64,000 bases of DNA from Vibrio penaeicida (GCF_030689305.1 NZ_JAUYVM010000011.1:1-64000), one strand, 5' to 3'. Positions 8,069 to 16,567 are shown, counted from the first letter of the stretch. The notes: generated by a model not told the origin, from the letters alone. Translations and numbers: made by a program.

Positions 8069-8106
8069 TAATAACCTTCTTTACCCCTAATAACCTTCTT
8101 TGCCCC
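8069..8106. repeat. 19-bp tandem repeat, two copies
   Basis: TAATAACCTTCTTTACCCC (8069-8087) is directly repeated as TAATAACCTTCTTTGCCCC (8088-8106), and TAGTAACCTAGG follows as a partial third start. The array abuts the stop codon of the HTH gene, so its 3' end is probably prone to slippage-type change. Confidence 0.7.
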
Positions 8107-8387
8107 TAGTAACCTAGGGTCGATGCAATGTCTTTTTGTCGATCTAAAACCCATTGGCTATCAAACGGTCCCCAATCAGATAACTGATAATACCCGTCGT
8201 TATGGCGACGTCCATCCTGCACAAACATTAGTTCAATACCCAAGCCTGGTAAGGCTTTCAATACATCTTGAATGGTTCGTCTAGGCCAACCTGTAATTTC
8301 AATCAGCTTAGGTACATTGGGTCTTTCTAGACTTTCAACCAACAAAGCCAAATATAGTCGTCTCGCAAATACAGGATTCAATTCCAT
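8106..8387 (-). CDS. Small winged helix-turn-helix protein
   Basis: A 93-residue protein whose middle (about 25-50, VPKLIEITGWPRRTIQDVL then KALPGLG) reads as a helix-turn-helix with a following wing that ends around YYQLSDWG. The size leaves little beyond the DNA-binding domain. I cannot assign a named family, and its targets are unknown. It is encoded opposite to yffB-dapE with 355 bp between the starts. Its stop codon lies at the end of a 19-bp tandem repeat. Confidence 0.65.
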   Translation of the reverse strand: MELNPVFARRLYLALLVESLERPNVPKLIEITGWPRRTIQDVLKALPGLGIELMFVQDGRRHNDGYYQLSDWGPFDSQWVLDRQKDIASTLGY

Positions 8388-8742
8388 TGATGCCTCCTAC
8401 CGCTGTATTTTTTTACTAGAGCTCGTCGCCCTAGAGACCTGCTACTGAGGTCTTGATTATTTCCCCACACCAACTGGGTCTATTCACATTATTGGTTTTC
8501 TGGCACGCGGAATGTTGCGCGTGATCAAATTTGATGAGATTGGAGGTGATTAACTTCTCGTTTATCGTACGTGAACCGATTTGTTTCTATTGGGAATAGT
8601 CGATTTCACTAATAAACACCAATTACTTACTAAAAGCTCAATATGGAACGTCAATTTTGCTCCCACACGCGGTTTCCTCTTGCTCCACTTTTTCAACCTG
8701 ATAGGATTTGGGCTTCGAAAGAAAAAAGGATAAGAAAACGCT
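8388..8742. other. Divergent intergenic region, no gene seen
   Basis: About 355 bp between the HTH gene and yffB. It should hold promoters for both. The overlapping open frame on the minus strand (8562-8819) runs into yffB and has no ribosome site. A TGGCAC at 8501 resembles half of a sigma-54 promoter, but the partner GC has the wrong spacing. Nothing else recognisable. Confidence 0.45.
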
Positions 8743-9090
8743 ATGGCAAACACTATGTATGGCATTCCTAACTGCGACACAATTAAGAAAGCAAAAAAGT
8801 GGTTAGAAGCTGAAAGCATCGCATACGACTTTCACGATTACCGTAAGCAAGGTATCGATAAATCCATGGTTGAAATTTTCTGCGAGCAATTGGGGTGGGA
8901 GCAAGTTTTAAACAAACGCGGGACAACATTCCGTCAGCTATCTCAAGAGCAGAAAGATTCGCTCAATGAACAAACTGCGGTTGAATTGCTGGTAGAGCAC
9001 CCAGCCATGATCAAGCGCCCTATTTTAGTGGTAGAAAATACATACCACATTGGCTTCAAAGCCGATCAGTACCAAACTATTTTTAAGTAA
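8743..9090 (+). CDS. yffB: ArsC/Spx-family thioredoxin-fold protein YffB
   Basis: A 115-residue ArsC-family protein with the single active Cys11 in the N-terminal motif YGIPNCDTIKKAKKWLE, and the conserved RPILVVEN strand late in the chain. Relatives are arsenate reductases and Spx-like thiol proteins; YffB itself has no established arsenate activity and may be a glutathione-dependent thiol reductase. It is preceded by AAGGATAAG. Placement 16 bp upstream of dapE is the same as in Escherichia coli, which supports the name more than the chemistry does. Confidence 0.88.
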   Translation: MANTMYGIPNCDTIKKAKKWLEAESIAYDFHDYRKQGIDKSMVEIFCEQLGWEQVLNKRGTTFRQLSQEQKDSLNEQTAVELLVEHPAMIKRPILVVENTYHIGFKADQYQTIFK

Positions 9091-9106
9091 GTAAGGATTT
9101 TCAAGG

Positions 9107-10246
9107 ATGACAGATAGCCCTGTATTGGCGCTTGCCAAAGATCTCATTAGCCGCCCATCGGTCACTCCGTTGGATGAAGGCTGCCAAGAACTCATGATCA
9201 ACCGCTTAAAAGCGCTAGGGTTTGAAATTGAAATCATGGTGTTTGAAGACACCACCAACTTTTGGGCTCGCCGTGGCTCAGAAGCCCCCTTGTTTGCATT
9301 TGCCGGGCATACCGATGTTGTGCCAGCTGGTCCTCTAGAACAATGGCACACTCCACCTTTTGAACCAACGGTCATTGATGGGCATTTACATGGTCGTGGT
9401 GCCGCTGATATGAAAGGCTCACTAGCCTGTATGGTAGTGGCGGTGGAACGTTTCATTGCTGAAAACCCTGACCACAAAGGCTCTATTGCATTTTTGATTA
9501 CATCGGATGAAGAAGGTCCATTCATCAATGGTACAACTCGCGTTGTAGATACCCTTGTAGAGAGAAATGAAATCATCGACATGTGTATCGTCGGTGAACC
9601 TTCAAGTACGCTGCACGTCGGTGATATCGTTAAAAATGGTCGTCGCGGTTCAATTACTGGCGATCTTGTCGTTAAAGGCATACAAGGTCATGTCGCTTAC
9701 CCTCACTTGGCGAATAACCCAGTACACCATGCATTGCCTGCATTAGCGGAATTGGCGTCCACGAAATGGGATGAGGGAAATGAATATTTCCCACCAACCA
9801 GTTTCCAAATTCCAAATTTGCATTCTGGTACAGGTGCCTCGAATGTCATTCCTGGCGAGTTCAATGTTCAATTCAATTTCCGCTTCAGCACTGAATTGAC
9901 CGATGAAGAAATCAAACGCCGCGTACATTCCACACTAGACTCTTACGGGTTAGATTACGACCTTAACTGGACGTTAAGTGGTCACCCATTCCTAACCGAT
10001 ACAGGTGAGCTTAAAGAAGCCATTGTACGTGCTGTCGAAAGAGTGAATCACAAGAAACCAGAATTGCTAACAACGGGTGGCACTTCAGACGGTCGCTTCA
10101 TTGCGACTATGGGCGCGCAAGTTATCGAGCTTGGTCCAGTTAACGCAACCATTCACAAAGTGAACGAATGTGTAAGCGTAGCAGATTTAGAGCTTCTGAC
10201 TGACATGTACGAAGCGACATTAGAAGAGCTATTGGCAAACAAATGA
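9107..10246 (+). CDS. dapE: Succinyl-diaminopimelate desuccinylase
   Basis: DapE removes succinate from N-succinyl-LL-diaminopimelate in the lysine and peptidoglycan precursor pathway. The protein is 379 residues, the normal length, with M20-peptidase zinc motifs: FAGHTDVVPAGP (first metal His), GRGAADMKGS (bridging Asp) and SDEEGPFINGT (catalytic and metal Glu pair), then the dimerisation domain and a C-terminal HKVNECV motif carrying the last metal His. It forms an operon with yffB upstream and overlaps the M15 peptidase gene by 4 nt, linking it to cell-wall functions. dapA lies further along the window. Confidence 0.97.
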   Translation: MTDSPVLALAKDLISRPSVTPLDEGCQELMINRLKALGFEIEIMVFEDTTNFWARRGSEAPLFAFAGHTDVVPAGPLEQWHTPPFEPTVIDGHLHGRGAADMKGSLACMVVAVERFIAENPDHKGSIAFLITSDEEGPFINGTTRVVDTLVERNEIIDMCIVGEPSSTLHVGDIVKNGRRGSITGDLVVKGIQGHVAYPHLANNPVHHALPALAELASTKWDEGNEYFPPTSFQIPNLHSGTGASNVIPGEFNVQFNFRFSTELTDEEIKRRVHSTLDSYGLDYDLNWTLSGHPFLTDTGELKEAIVRAVERVNHKKPELLTTGGTSDGRFIATMGAQVIELGPVNATIHKVNECVSVADLELLTDMYEATLEELLANK

Positions 10247-10917
10247 CTCCAGCCCAACTGACCGGACAAACCCAATCGCATCTTATTGAGCACTTCGTTG
10301 GTGCTCAAAAGATCCAAGCTTCCCCAGCAGCAGGAAAAGCACTAATTGCCCTGTACAAGGAAGCCAAAAACAAAGGGTTTGAACTGGCAATCGCCAGTGG
10401 ATTTCGAGACTATGAACGTCAAAAATCCATTTGGAATGCAAAGTACTCCGGTCAAAGGGCTATCTTAGACAGTCAATCTAACCCCATAGATATCTCTACG
10501 TTATCTGACGAAGAGAAGACCGTTGCCATTTTGCGCTGGTCGGCATTACCAGGTGCAAGCCGCCATCATTGGGGGACGGATTTCGATGTATATGCTAAGA
10601 ACTGTTTACCTGAAAATACACAGCTGCAACTTGAGCCTTGGGAATACCAAACGGGTCATCAGCGAGATTTTTCAGAATGGTTACAAGAAGCGATGCCAGA
10701 GTTCGGTTTTTTCCTCCCTTATCGTGAAGATTTGGGCGGCGTCGCAATTGAGCCTTGGCACATAAGCTACCTTAGTGTTGCGAGTAAAAATCTCGCTTCA
10801 TTAACGACTGAAATAATTCGTGAGGCATTGCACCTTTCCCCTATTGAAGGGCAAACAGCGGTGCTACCTTTACTGGATACCCTGTACAATCGCTTCATAA
10901 TAAATGTGAGGGACTAA
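10243..10917 (+). CDS. M15-family D-alanyl-D-alanine carboxypeptidase
   Basis: A 224-residue zinc carboxypeptidase of the VanY/DacB-like M15 family, which trims D-Ala from peptidoglycan stem peptides. The family metal motifs are visible: SRHHWGTDFDVY with the His and Asp ligands, and EPWHISYL with the catalytic Glu and third ligand. No signal peptide is seen, so either it acts in the cytoplasm on released muropeptides or export is by another route. The start overlaps the dapE stop (ATGA), which implies translational coupling; pairing with dapE fits a shared diaminopimelate/cell-wall role. Confidence 0.88.
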   Translation: MTPAQLTGQTQSHLIEHFVGAQKIQASPAAGKALIALYKEAKNKGFELAIASGFRDYERQKSIWNAKYSGQRAILDSQSNPIDISTLSDEEKTVAILRWSALPGASRHHWGTDFDVYAKNCLPENTQLQLEPWEYQTGHQRDFSEWLQEAMPEFGFFLPYREDLGGVAIEPWHISYLSVASKNLASLTTEIIREALHLSPIEGQTAVLPLLDTLYNRFIINVRD

Positions 10918-10918
10918 G

Positions 10919-11110
10919 ATGGAATTTCTAACCAACCCTTGGGTCATTATCACCATTGTTTTGGCTGTCGTTATCGGCAACATTGCGGCGCTAAAGTACA
11001 CTGCAAAAATGAAGTTTACACCTTCTAACAAAGAAAAAAGCGACCTAGACAGGCTAAGCGAACTGGATAAAGAAAACCAAAAAAGAAAAGACGATGGCAG
11101 CCAGCATTAA
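10919..11110 (+). CDS. DUF2897 small membrane protein
   Basis: A 63-residue protein with one N-terminal transmembrane helix (about 6-25, NPWVIITIVLAVVIGNIAAL) and a charged, Lys/Asp/Glu-rich cytoplasmic tail. It matches the DUF2897 family of Vibrionaceae, function unknown. It starts 2 bp after the peptidase stop and is the last gene of the yffB-dapE operon. Its stop codon lies inside a terminator stem and overlaps by 4 nt the stop of the convergent gene at 11107-12405. Confidence 0.8.
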   Translation: MEFLTNPWVIITIVLAVVIGNIAALKYTAKMKFTPSNKEKSDLDRLSELDKENQKRKDDGSQH

Positions 11111-11122
11111 GCTGGCTCTGTT
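11099..11122 (+). terminator. Terminator at the dapE operon end, overlapping two stop codons
   Basis: AGCCAGC (11099-11105) and GCTGGCT (11111-11117) form a 7-bp stem followed by CTGTTTTA. The stem contains the stop codons of both convergent genes. There is no T-run on the minus side. Confidence 0.65.
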
Positions 11123-12405
11123 TTATGATTTCTACCAAGACGAAGTAAGCCAGCAAACAGCAATATGATAAAGACATGAAGTGAATTACTGCCCGCCACT
11201 ACACCCTTACTTTCCTCTACATTTTTCCCACCCAATGTATTTTCTGTGACTGCAAATACGAAATGATATCCAGAATCTGGTGAACGCGCCTCTGCCCATT
11301 TCATACTGTTGTCTAGTGAGATAGCGATGGCATTAGAGGTCACTTTTCGCCATTCGTTTTTAGGAATTAGAAGGTAAGGTGAGTTTTCTGCCGCTCCTTC
11401 TGCATAGACTAATAATTTATCAGGCAACGCCTGTCCAAAAATCAGTGTTATTTCTGAAGCACGAATCTCCGCCTCCGAACCATATAGCGTTAATGCGATA
11501 TTTCCTCTTTCATATTTCAATCCGGGTTGACCTAATGTTGAATCCAAAGAAGCGAAGTCATCACTGTCTTTTGGTGTCGTGACTTCTCGTTCCATCGAGC
11601 CCGCATGCACTTGCACAATGGTGGAAGCACCATTCACTTTCACGTTCAGCGGCTGTTCATTAACGGTTTTAAGCCCGGAGGCAGTAGTGGAATCGTTAGC
11701 GTCTTCATTCGGTTCAAGAGCGTCAATGACGGAATCGCCATCGCTGTCTCTTGGGTTGTCTATATCTGCGCCGATTTCATATCTGTCGTGATACCCATCG
11801 TTATCACTGTCAAGGGAATTGGGATCCAGCCCAAGCTTTAATGCCGTGTAGTCATCAATTCCATCCAGATTCGAGTCCTCTCCAAAGGCCACGACACTGC
11901 CGTGTAGGTCAGGCTCAATAGTCAAAGGAAAGACTCCGGGAATCTGAGTACCAATGATGCCATCCGGCTCTCCGGCTTCACGATCTATCGTCTGAATTTT
12001 CCACTGCGCCCCATTTTGTTCAACACGAAATGTTGTGGTTGCGTTGGCCATTGGAAACCCCAAACCGGGGTGATAAATCCGCAAGGCGTACGCCAACGTT
12101 ATCGTATTATCACTATTTCTTGAGAAGTGCACCACATCGGAGGATTTGTCTTTATCGTCGATATCGTGAATGCCGTAATTAAACCCGACAGAGAGCGTTG
12201 TACCTTGTAAAGTGGCTGTATCATTGTCAAAATCCCACGTCCACTGTGCTTTGTTCACGCCCTTGCCCAAGATACTTCCTGAAGGTGCGGCTCTCATAAT
12301 AATTTGGTATTCACCTGTAAACTTGCCCGATGCTGGCAAACTCGCCCAAGAAGCATTGCAAGAAACAACCCAAACGAAACACGCCCATACCATTTTATTT
12401 ACCAT
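11107..12405 (-). CDS. Exported WDFD-domain protein with calcium-type repeats and C-terminal anchor
   Basis: A 432-residue protein of unknown function. It has a signal peptide (about 1-21), an N-terminal domain shared with the products at 14488-15981 and 16042-16533 (signature W-T-W-D-F-D-N at 55-61, later YHPGLGFPMANATTTF and GTQIPGVFP), then Asp-rich thrombospondin-type-3-like repeats at about 176-240 (SDNDGYHD, DSDGDSVIDA). A beta-rich C-terminal part follows, and the end is a hydrophobic segment closing with basic residues (LLRLGRNHK), like a sorting or anchor tail. It overlaps the TonB receptor gene by 7 nt, so it is the last gene of that operon. It probably binds calcium and works on the cell surface; the ligand is not known. 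Confidence 0.72.
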   Translation of the reverse strand: MVNKMVWACFVWVVSCNASWASLPASGKFTGEYQIIMRAAPSGSILGKGVNKAQWTWDFDNDTATLQGTTLSVGFNYGIHDIDDKDKSSDVVHFSRNSDNTITLAYALRIYHPGLGFPMANATTTFRVEQNGAQWKIQTIDREAGEPDGIIGTQIPGVFPLTIEPDLHGSVVAFGEDSNLDGIDDYTALKLGLDPNSLDSDNDGYHDRYEIGADIDNPRDSDGDSVIDALEPNEDANDSTTASGLKTVNEQPLNVKVNGASTIVQVHAGSMEREVTTPKDSDDFASLDSTLGQPGLKYERGNIALTLYGSEAEIRASEITLIFGQALPDKLLVYAEGAAENSPYLLIPKNEWRKVTSNAIAISLDNSMKWAEARSPDSGYHFVFAVTENTLGGKNVEESKGVVAGSNSLHVFIILLFAGLLRLGRNHKTEPA

Positions 12406-14483
12406 TGGTATTTCACTCCTATTATGCCGTTAATTCCGGGACCGGGAATAAAGGTTGGCAGCTCAGCGGCTCCTTGACCGCGAATGGCGTAAGCCGTTTG
12501 ATAGGTGGTATTGGTTAGGTTGTTGATGTCCACAAACACCTCAACACCATTGGACGCTTCATAACCCACTTTGAACCCAAGTAAGAAATAGGGATCTTGA
12601 GTGTTTCCACTGTTCAAATGGTCGGTGTAATTTTCTGTCGGTTGCCAGCTAAAGTTAGGGATAACACGCAGACCACTCGCCATCAAATAATCGACCTGAC
12701 CTTGGATAAGGTGCACGGGTACGCCCGCGATACGGTTACCTTTATATAGACCGTCTTTAAAATAGAAATGGCTCCAATTGTAGAGCAGCCGCGACGACAC
12801 GACATCGCCCGTTTGCAATGCATCGTGTGTTTGGTGACTGATCGCCGTTTCTACACCATGGTGGATGGTATCGCCGTCGTAGTTGATGGTTTTCCCATTC
12901 ACGGCAAAATCCCCTACGACCGATATCAATTCATCGCTCACTTGCGAATAGTACCAAGAGGCATTCACAATCCACTCGTCGATTTCAACGTCTGCTCCCA
13001 CTTCTCCGGTCAGTGCTGTTTGCATGGAAAGATCATTAATGTAGACATGGTTATTGAGGGGATCGGTTGGGTTAGCCGAAACCGTCGCCAGTTGCCAAAA
13101 ATTGGGGGCTTCTGAGCTTGCACTTACGTTTGCGTATACCCTTTTGTTCTCATTTAGACGGTAATTGAACCCAACCTTTGGATTAACAACGGTATAGCTG
13201 AACTGGCTATCTAGTACGCCCAAGTTGAGCTTGTCTTTGATCGTACGTTGATTATTCACCCATTGAATGGATGCGATCGCACTCAAATCCTGAATCACTT
13301 CGTATTGCAGCTGAGCACCAAGAACAATATTGCTTGCAGACAAATCCATAGACGCGAAGGTAGGCATAAGTGTCCCCTTAGAAGGGTGCACAGAAGCGAT
13401 GTCTCTTGGCATTTCACCGATATTCACAGAAGTAAAAAACAGAAGCTCTCTAAGCAAGTAATCATCGGAATAAAAGTCCAATTTGGCGCTCGCATCCAGC
13501 CCTATATTTTGATTTAGAGTATTTGCTTGAGTCAGTGGGTTTCGAAATTGGTCATCCAGTTTTTCAAAATAAAAACCCGCTTGAAACTCGCTATCATCAC
13601 CATACCAATGCGTTTTATTGGCCAACCGGATTTGTTCTGTGCGCCGGAAAGGCTCTCGGATTGGAATATTGAGTAACTCATCCATAGGGTCACTGCTTTC
13701 ACCCATCACTTCGCTCGAACTCTCAACCGCTCTTTGCTTGGTTAACAAGAACGGAATTTGAAAATCATTATTACTATAAGTGATGTAACTTCTGTTTTGC
13801 CACGACGCTGCTGTGTAACCCAAATTCAAAGCCACGCTTTTTCTGCTGGCGCTGCTGTTTGTTCTGTAGCCGTCTCTTTGGCTGGATGCTGCGTTTAGCC
13901 AAAAATCCCAAGCGTCTTTGCGTTCTGATAACGTTGCACTGCCCTTGTAAAACCCAAAAGACCCGCCTTCTAGTTGAATTTCACTTGGGCTGTTCAAACC
14001 TGTTTTACTATGAAAGTTGATCGCCCCACCCAATGTGGTTGCCCCGTAACGCATTCCATTCGCGCCACGATACGCACTGATCAGTCTCGCTTGTTCTGGA
14101 TCAATAATGCCTATCACAAATGAGCCGTCGGCCTGGTTTAGTGCAAGCCCGTCGTGCAGTAACTGTATGCCTCGGTTAACTGGGTTGTCTTGAATACCCG
14201 AACCTCGAATATTGATTCTAGGCTGGTCATTACCGCCAAAAAATTCTTGAACAACGATTCCGGTTTGTTGGCTCAATACTTTTGCTAACGAAGACTGACT
14301 GCCTCTTAGCTCCGAAGTATCGATAAGGTTTGTACCGCCTGCGACTTGCTCTAACGAGCTATCAATCACAGACTTGTCCATTTCTGCTTGAATCTGAGAT
14401 TCAACAGTCATTACTTCGTCAGCCAGTGAAACGAAACTTACCGCGGACATCATTGCCACGGTAGATAATTGAAATACCTTCAT
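12399..14483 (-). CDS. TonB-dependent outer-membrane receptor
   Basis: A 694-residue receptor: signal peptide (1-21), plug domain at about 45-165 (SSLAKVLSQQTGIVVQEFF, PRINIRGSGIQDNP, YRGANGMRYGATTLGGAINF) and a beta barrel ending in the aromatic GVKYQW. Such receptors take up scarce ligands, usually iron chelates, heme, copper or vitamin B12, using TonB energy. The operon promoter carries a Fur-type box, so an iron-containing ligand is the best guess; the fold alone does not say which. It sits between two genes for exported WDFD-domain proteins, 4 nt after one and overlapping the other by 7 nt, so these three products are very likely made together. Confidence 0.9.
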   Translation of the reverse strand: MKVFQLSTVAMMSAVSFVSLADEVMTVESQIQAEMDKSVIDSSLEQVAGGTNLIDTSELRGSQSSLAKVLSQQTGIVVQEFFGGNDQPRINIRGSGIQDNPVNRGIQLLHDGLALNQADGSFVIGIIDPEQARLISAYRGANGMRYGATTLGGAINFHSKTGLNSPSEIQLEGGSFGFYKGSATLSERKDAWDFWLNAASSQRDGYRTNSSASRKSVALNLGYTAASWQNRSYITYSNNDFQIPFLLTKQRAVESSSEVMGESSDPMDELLNIPIREPFRRTEQIRLANKTHWYGDDSEFQAGFYFEKLDDQFRNPLTQANTLNQNIGLDASAKLDFYSDDYLLRELLFFTSVNIGEMPRDIASVHPSKGTLMPTFASMDLSASNIVLGAQLQYEVIQDLSAIASIQWVNNQRTIKDKLNLGVLDSQFSYTVVNPKVGFNYRLNENKRVYANVSASSEAPNFWQLATVSANPTDPLNNHVYINDLSMQTALTGEVGADVEIDEWIVNASWYYSQVSDELISVVGDFAVNGKTINYDGDTIHHGVETAISHQTHDALQTGDVVSSRLLYNWSHFYFKDGLYKGNRIAGVPVHLIQGQVDYLMASGLRVIPNFSWQPTENYTDHLNSGNTQDPYFLLGFKVGYEASNGVEVFVDINNLTNTTYQTAYAIRGQGAAELPTFIPGPGINGIIGVKYQW

Positions 14484-14487
14484 AAAT

Positions 14488-15981
14488 CTAGGATTTTAGG
14501 GTTCGGCGACGAACAAACACACCAGTACTAAGAAGGAGTAAGGACCATAAACCAAAGCTTGCCCCAGAAGTCGCGTTGTTCGAATCTGCGTTTGGCTTGT
14601 TATCAGGTTTTACGTCCGGTTTAACTTCTGGTTTTGGCTCGGTAGTCTTATCAGGAATGGTCTCTGATGTACCAAATATCAAGATGATCTCTTGCGGTAA
14701 TACATGCGATTTATTAACACTTAGATTTAGATTATTGCCACTTTTAATATACTCCAGCCTTTCAAAACCCTGCCCAAACGAAAAATCTGGTTTCATTCCT
14801 GCAACATACTGGTAGATAACTAAATCTTCTGGAATCTGATTGAATTCTAAAGCTAAGTTTTCTCTTGAACCTGGCATTGGAAATTCAGACGCTGAACTAT
14901 GAAATATCCTTAGCTTTCCTAGATCATAATTCAAAGCAACGCCTTGGTTAGTTTCCGTTAAGGGTAAAGAACCATCAAAAGGATAGATGTCCTCCGACTG
15001 CTCTAGTTCAAAATCAAATTTTTCTACACGGGGTAAGTTCAACGAGTAAGTTGTATTCGCTCGGATTGATAGTTTTGTATTCCCAGCCAACAGAATTGAA
15101 TCGAGTACTTGTGCTTCTGTTGCTGTATCCCCTCTTTCAATATGGTTTGGTACACCATCAGCATCTGAATCAAAAGTTATGAATCCCCAGCGAATTTCGG
15201 TTGCATCGTCTAAACCATCATTATCAAAATCAACTGTCTTATCACTCAGATTCAATACACTAGAAATGACATCAGAAATACCATCATTGTTTCCATCGGC
15301 CCCACTATCTAAGTACATGTTTTCTGAGTTGTACTCAATTTGTACAATTGTTGGAAATACATTTTCCAATCTAGTACCTGGAACATTATCTTTATCAACA
15401 TCAAGCGTATTTATGGCGATACTTCCATCTTCAACGGCATTGACCTTAAAAGTTGTAGACGTGTGCCCTATCGGGTATGAAACTTTATAATCCGGAGTTT
15501 CTTTCTCAAAATATTTTTTATGCGCATACTCCACGGTATAGGTATCTGATAGCTCGTCATACTGAAATGGTAATTGTACTTCCGCTAAACTAAACACCTC
15601 TCTGGTTGTATTTGGTCGCTTATTTTCCAGCTCATTAATATTGAAAGCTTGAAAGGGAACTACTTCAAATCCCAAGGCTAGTAGGGTCGAGCCGTTAATC
15701 GTTACAACTTCGTTATCAAAATCCCAAATCCAAGTGCCTAGCGTTGTTGTATCTCCTAACACTTTGTATTTTTGACCATTCATCTCAGCATTTAATTCTG
15801 ATTCAGGCCATGGGGTTCGATTTCCATCTGAATCCTTCCCAATACCATGAGCTGCATGGACGTTCATCTTCAAATGATATCCGCCAACATAAGTCCCTGT
15901 AAGCTTCTCAGCGAATGCATAAGCTGAGGTCAATGAGCAAGCCAGTGCCCCTGCAAGGCAGGCAATATTTTTGAGTTTCAT
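14488..15981 (-). CDS. Exported WDFD-domain protein with calcium-type repeats and GlyGly-CTERM-like tail
   Basis: A 497-residue exported protein. Signal peptide 1-24 (ending AFA); WDFD domain about 27-215 with W-I-W-D-F-D-N at 84-90 and a 25-residue insertion near its start; calcium-type Asp repeats about 225-285 (DGNNDGISD, DFDNDGLDD, DSDADGVPNH); beta-rich region; a Pro/Lys linker (KPEVKPDVKPDNKP); then a tail with SGASFGLWSLLLL and RRR. That tail is like GlyGly-CTERM signals processed by rhombosortase and linked to type II secretion in Vibrio. It differs from the 432-residue paralogue mainly in the insertion and linker. Function unknown; genetic linkage to the receptor suggests ligand capture. 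Confidence 0.75.
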   Translation of the reverse strand: MKLKNIACLAGALACSLTSAYAFAEKLTGTYVGGYHLKMNVHAAHGIGKDSDGNRTPWPESELNAEMNGQKYKVLGDTTTLGTWIWDFDNEVVTINGSTLLALGFEVVPFQAFNINELENKRPNTTREVFSLAEVQLPFQYDELSDTYTVEYAHKKYFEKETPDYKVSYPIGHTSTTFKVNAVEDGSIAINTLDVDKDNVPGTRLENVFPTIVQIEYNSENMYLDSGADGNNDGISDVISSVLNLSDKTVDFDNDGLDDATEIRWGFITFDSDADGVPNHIERGDTATEAQVLDSILLAGNTKLSIRANTTYSLNLPRVEKFDFELEQSEDIYPFDGSLPLTETNQGVALNYDLGKLRIFHSSASEFPMPGSRENLALEFNQIPEDLVIYQYVAGMKPDFSFGQGFERLEYIKSGNNLNLSVNKSHVLPQEIILIFGTSETIPDKTTEPKPEVKPDVKPDNKPNADSNNATSGASFGLWSLLLLSTGVFVRRRTLKS

Positions 15982-16003
15982 TTTGTTATTCCATTAAGAA
16001 AAT

Positions 16004-16021
16004 GGTGACCTGGAGGTCACC
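16004..16021 (-). terminator. Intercistronic hairpin between 16042-16533 and 14488-15981
   Basis: GGTGACCT and AGGTCACC form a perfect 8-bp stem with a 2-base loop, followed on the minus strand by ATTTTCTT. It lies between the first and second genes of the operon and could end part of the transcripts or protect the upstream message, giving more of the small first protein than of the downstream products. Confidence 0.5.
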
Positions 16022-16041
16022 AACCTAGCAAATACGGGTAG

Positions 16042-16533
16042 TTAGTTCGCTGAACCAGTCCAGTTCAATTCAATATCCCAAGGGAACAGGCCGTAGATTG
16101 GCTCGCCGATTACGCCATTGCCATCGCTGTCTAGCGTTTTGAATTCCAAACCAAAACCTGTGTCTGTAATTTCAAATACCGTTTTTGTTTTCGCTTTAGG
16201 GAAGCCATAAAGTGGATTGTAAGCTTGGAAGGTGTAATCTAGCGTGTAAGTACCGTTACCGTTGTCTTTAAATGAAACTGGCTTATGTACTGCATAACCC
16301 ACTGGGAAAGGTGCGAACTTACTTCTAATAAAACCGTTATTGATCGAAACTGTTTTCTTATCAAAATCCCACTTCCAATTGTAAGCCTGAGAACTTTTCG
16401 CCATTAGAGCGTTACTTGTTGTTCTTACTTCTAAGTTGTATGTACCAGAATAGTTTCCTGAGATATTGGCAGTGCCTGCAAACACTGATGCAGAAACAAG
16501 CGATAGGGCTAGTGCGGCAAGTTGAGTTTTCAT
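16042..16533 (-). CDS. Small exported WDFD-domain protein
   Basis: A 163-residue protein consisting of a signal peptide (1-19, ending SVFA) and a single copy of the WDFD domain: GNYSGTYNLEVRTT, W-K-W-D-F-D at 53-58, YNPLYGFPKAKTKTVFEI and GLFPWDIEL. It has none of the calcium repeats or tail of its two larger paralogues, so it is probably soluble in the periplasm or released. The start is the ATG at 16533, with GGAG 6 nt upstream; an open frame continues further but through the promoter. It is the first gene of the receptor operon and has its own Fur-type and FNR-type sites upstream. No known family was recognised. Confidence 0.78.
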   Translation of the reverse strand: MKTQLAALALSLVSASVFAGTANISGNYSGTYNLEVRTTSNALMAKSSQAYNWKWDFDKKTVSINNGFIRSKFAPFPVGYAVHKPVSFKDNGNGTYTLDYTFQAYNPLYGFPKAKTKTVFEITDTGFGLEFKTLDSDGNGVIGEPIYGLFPWDIELNWTGSAN

Positions 16534-16552
16534 TACGTTCTCCATACTGTAT

Positions 16553-16567
16553 TGATAATGATTATTA
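16553..16567. promoter_or_regulatory. Fur-type box before the WDFD/TonB-receptor operon
   Basis: TGATAATGATTATTA fits the 7-1-7 Fur motif TGATAAT-N-ATTATCA at 13 of 14 positions. It lies 20 nt upstream of the ATG at 16533, about where transcription would begin if CAGAAT (16578-16583, minus strand) is the -10 element. That is a standard position for repression by iron-loaded Fur. Confidence 0.75.

Noticed and set aside
8501..8518. Sigma-54-like promoter TGGCAC...TTGC before yffB
   Set aside because: The distance between the GG and GC elements is three bases too long for a sigma-54 promoter.
9025..9681. A 218-residue minus-strand open frame opposite yffB-dapE
   Set aside because: It is antisense to the well-conserved dapE and yffB coding regions and shows low-complexity Ser/Thr/Pro-rich sequence with no recognisable domain.
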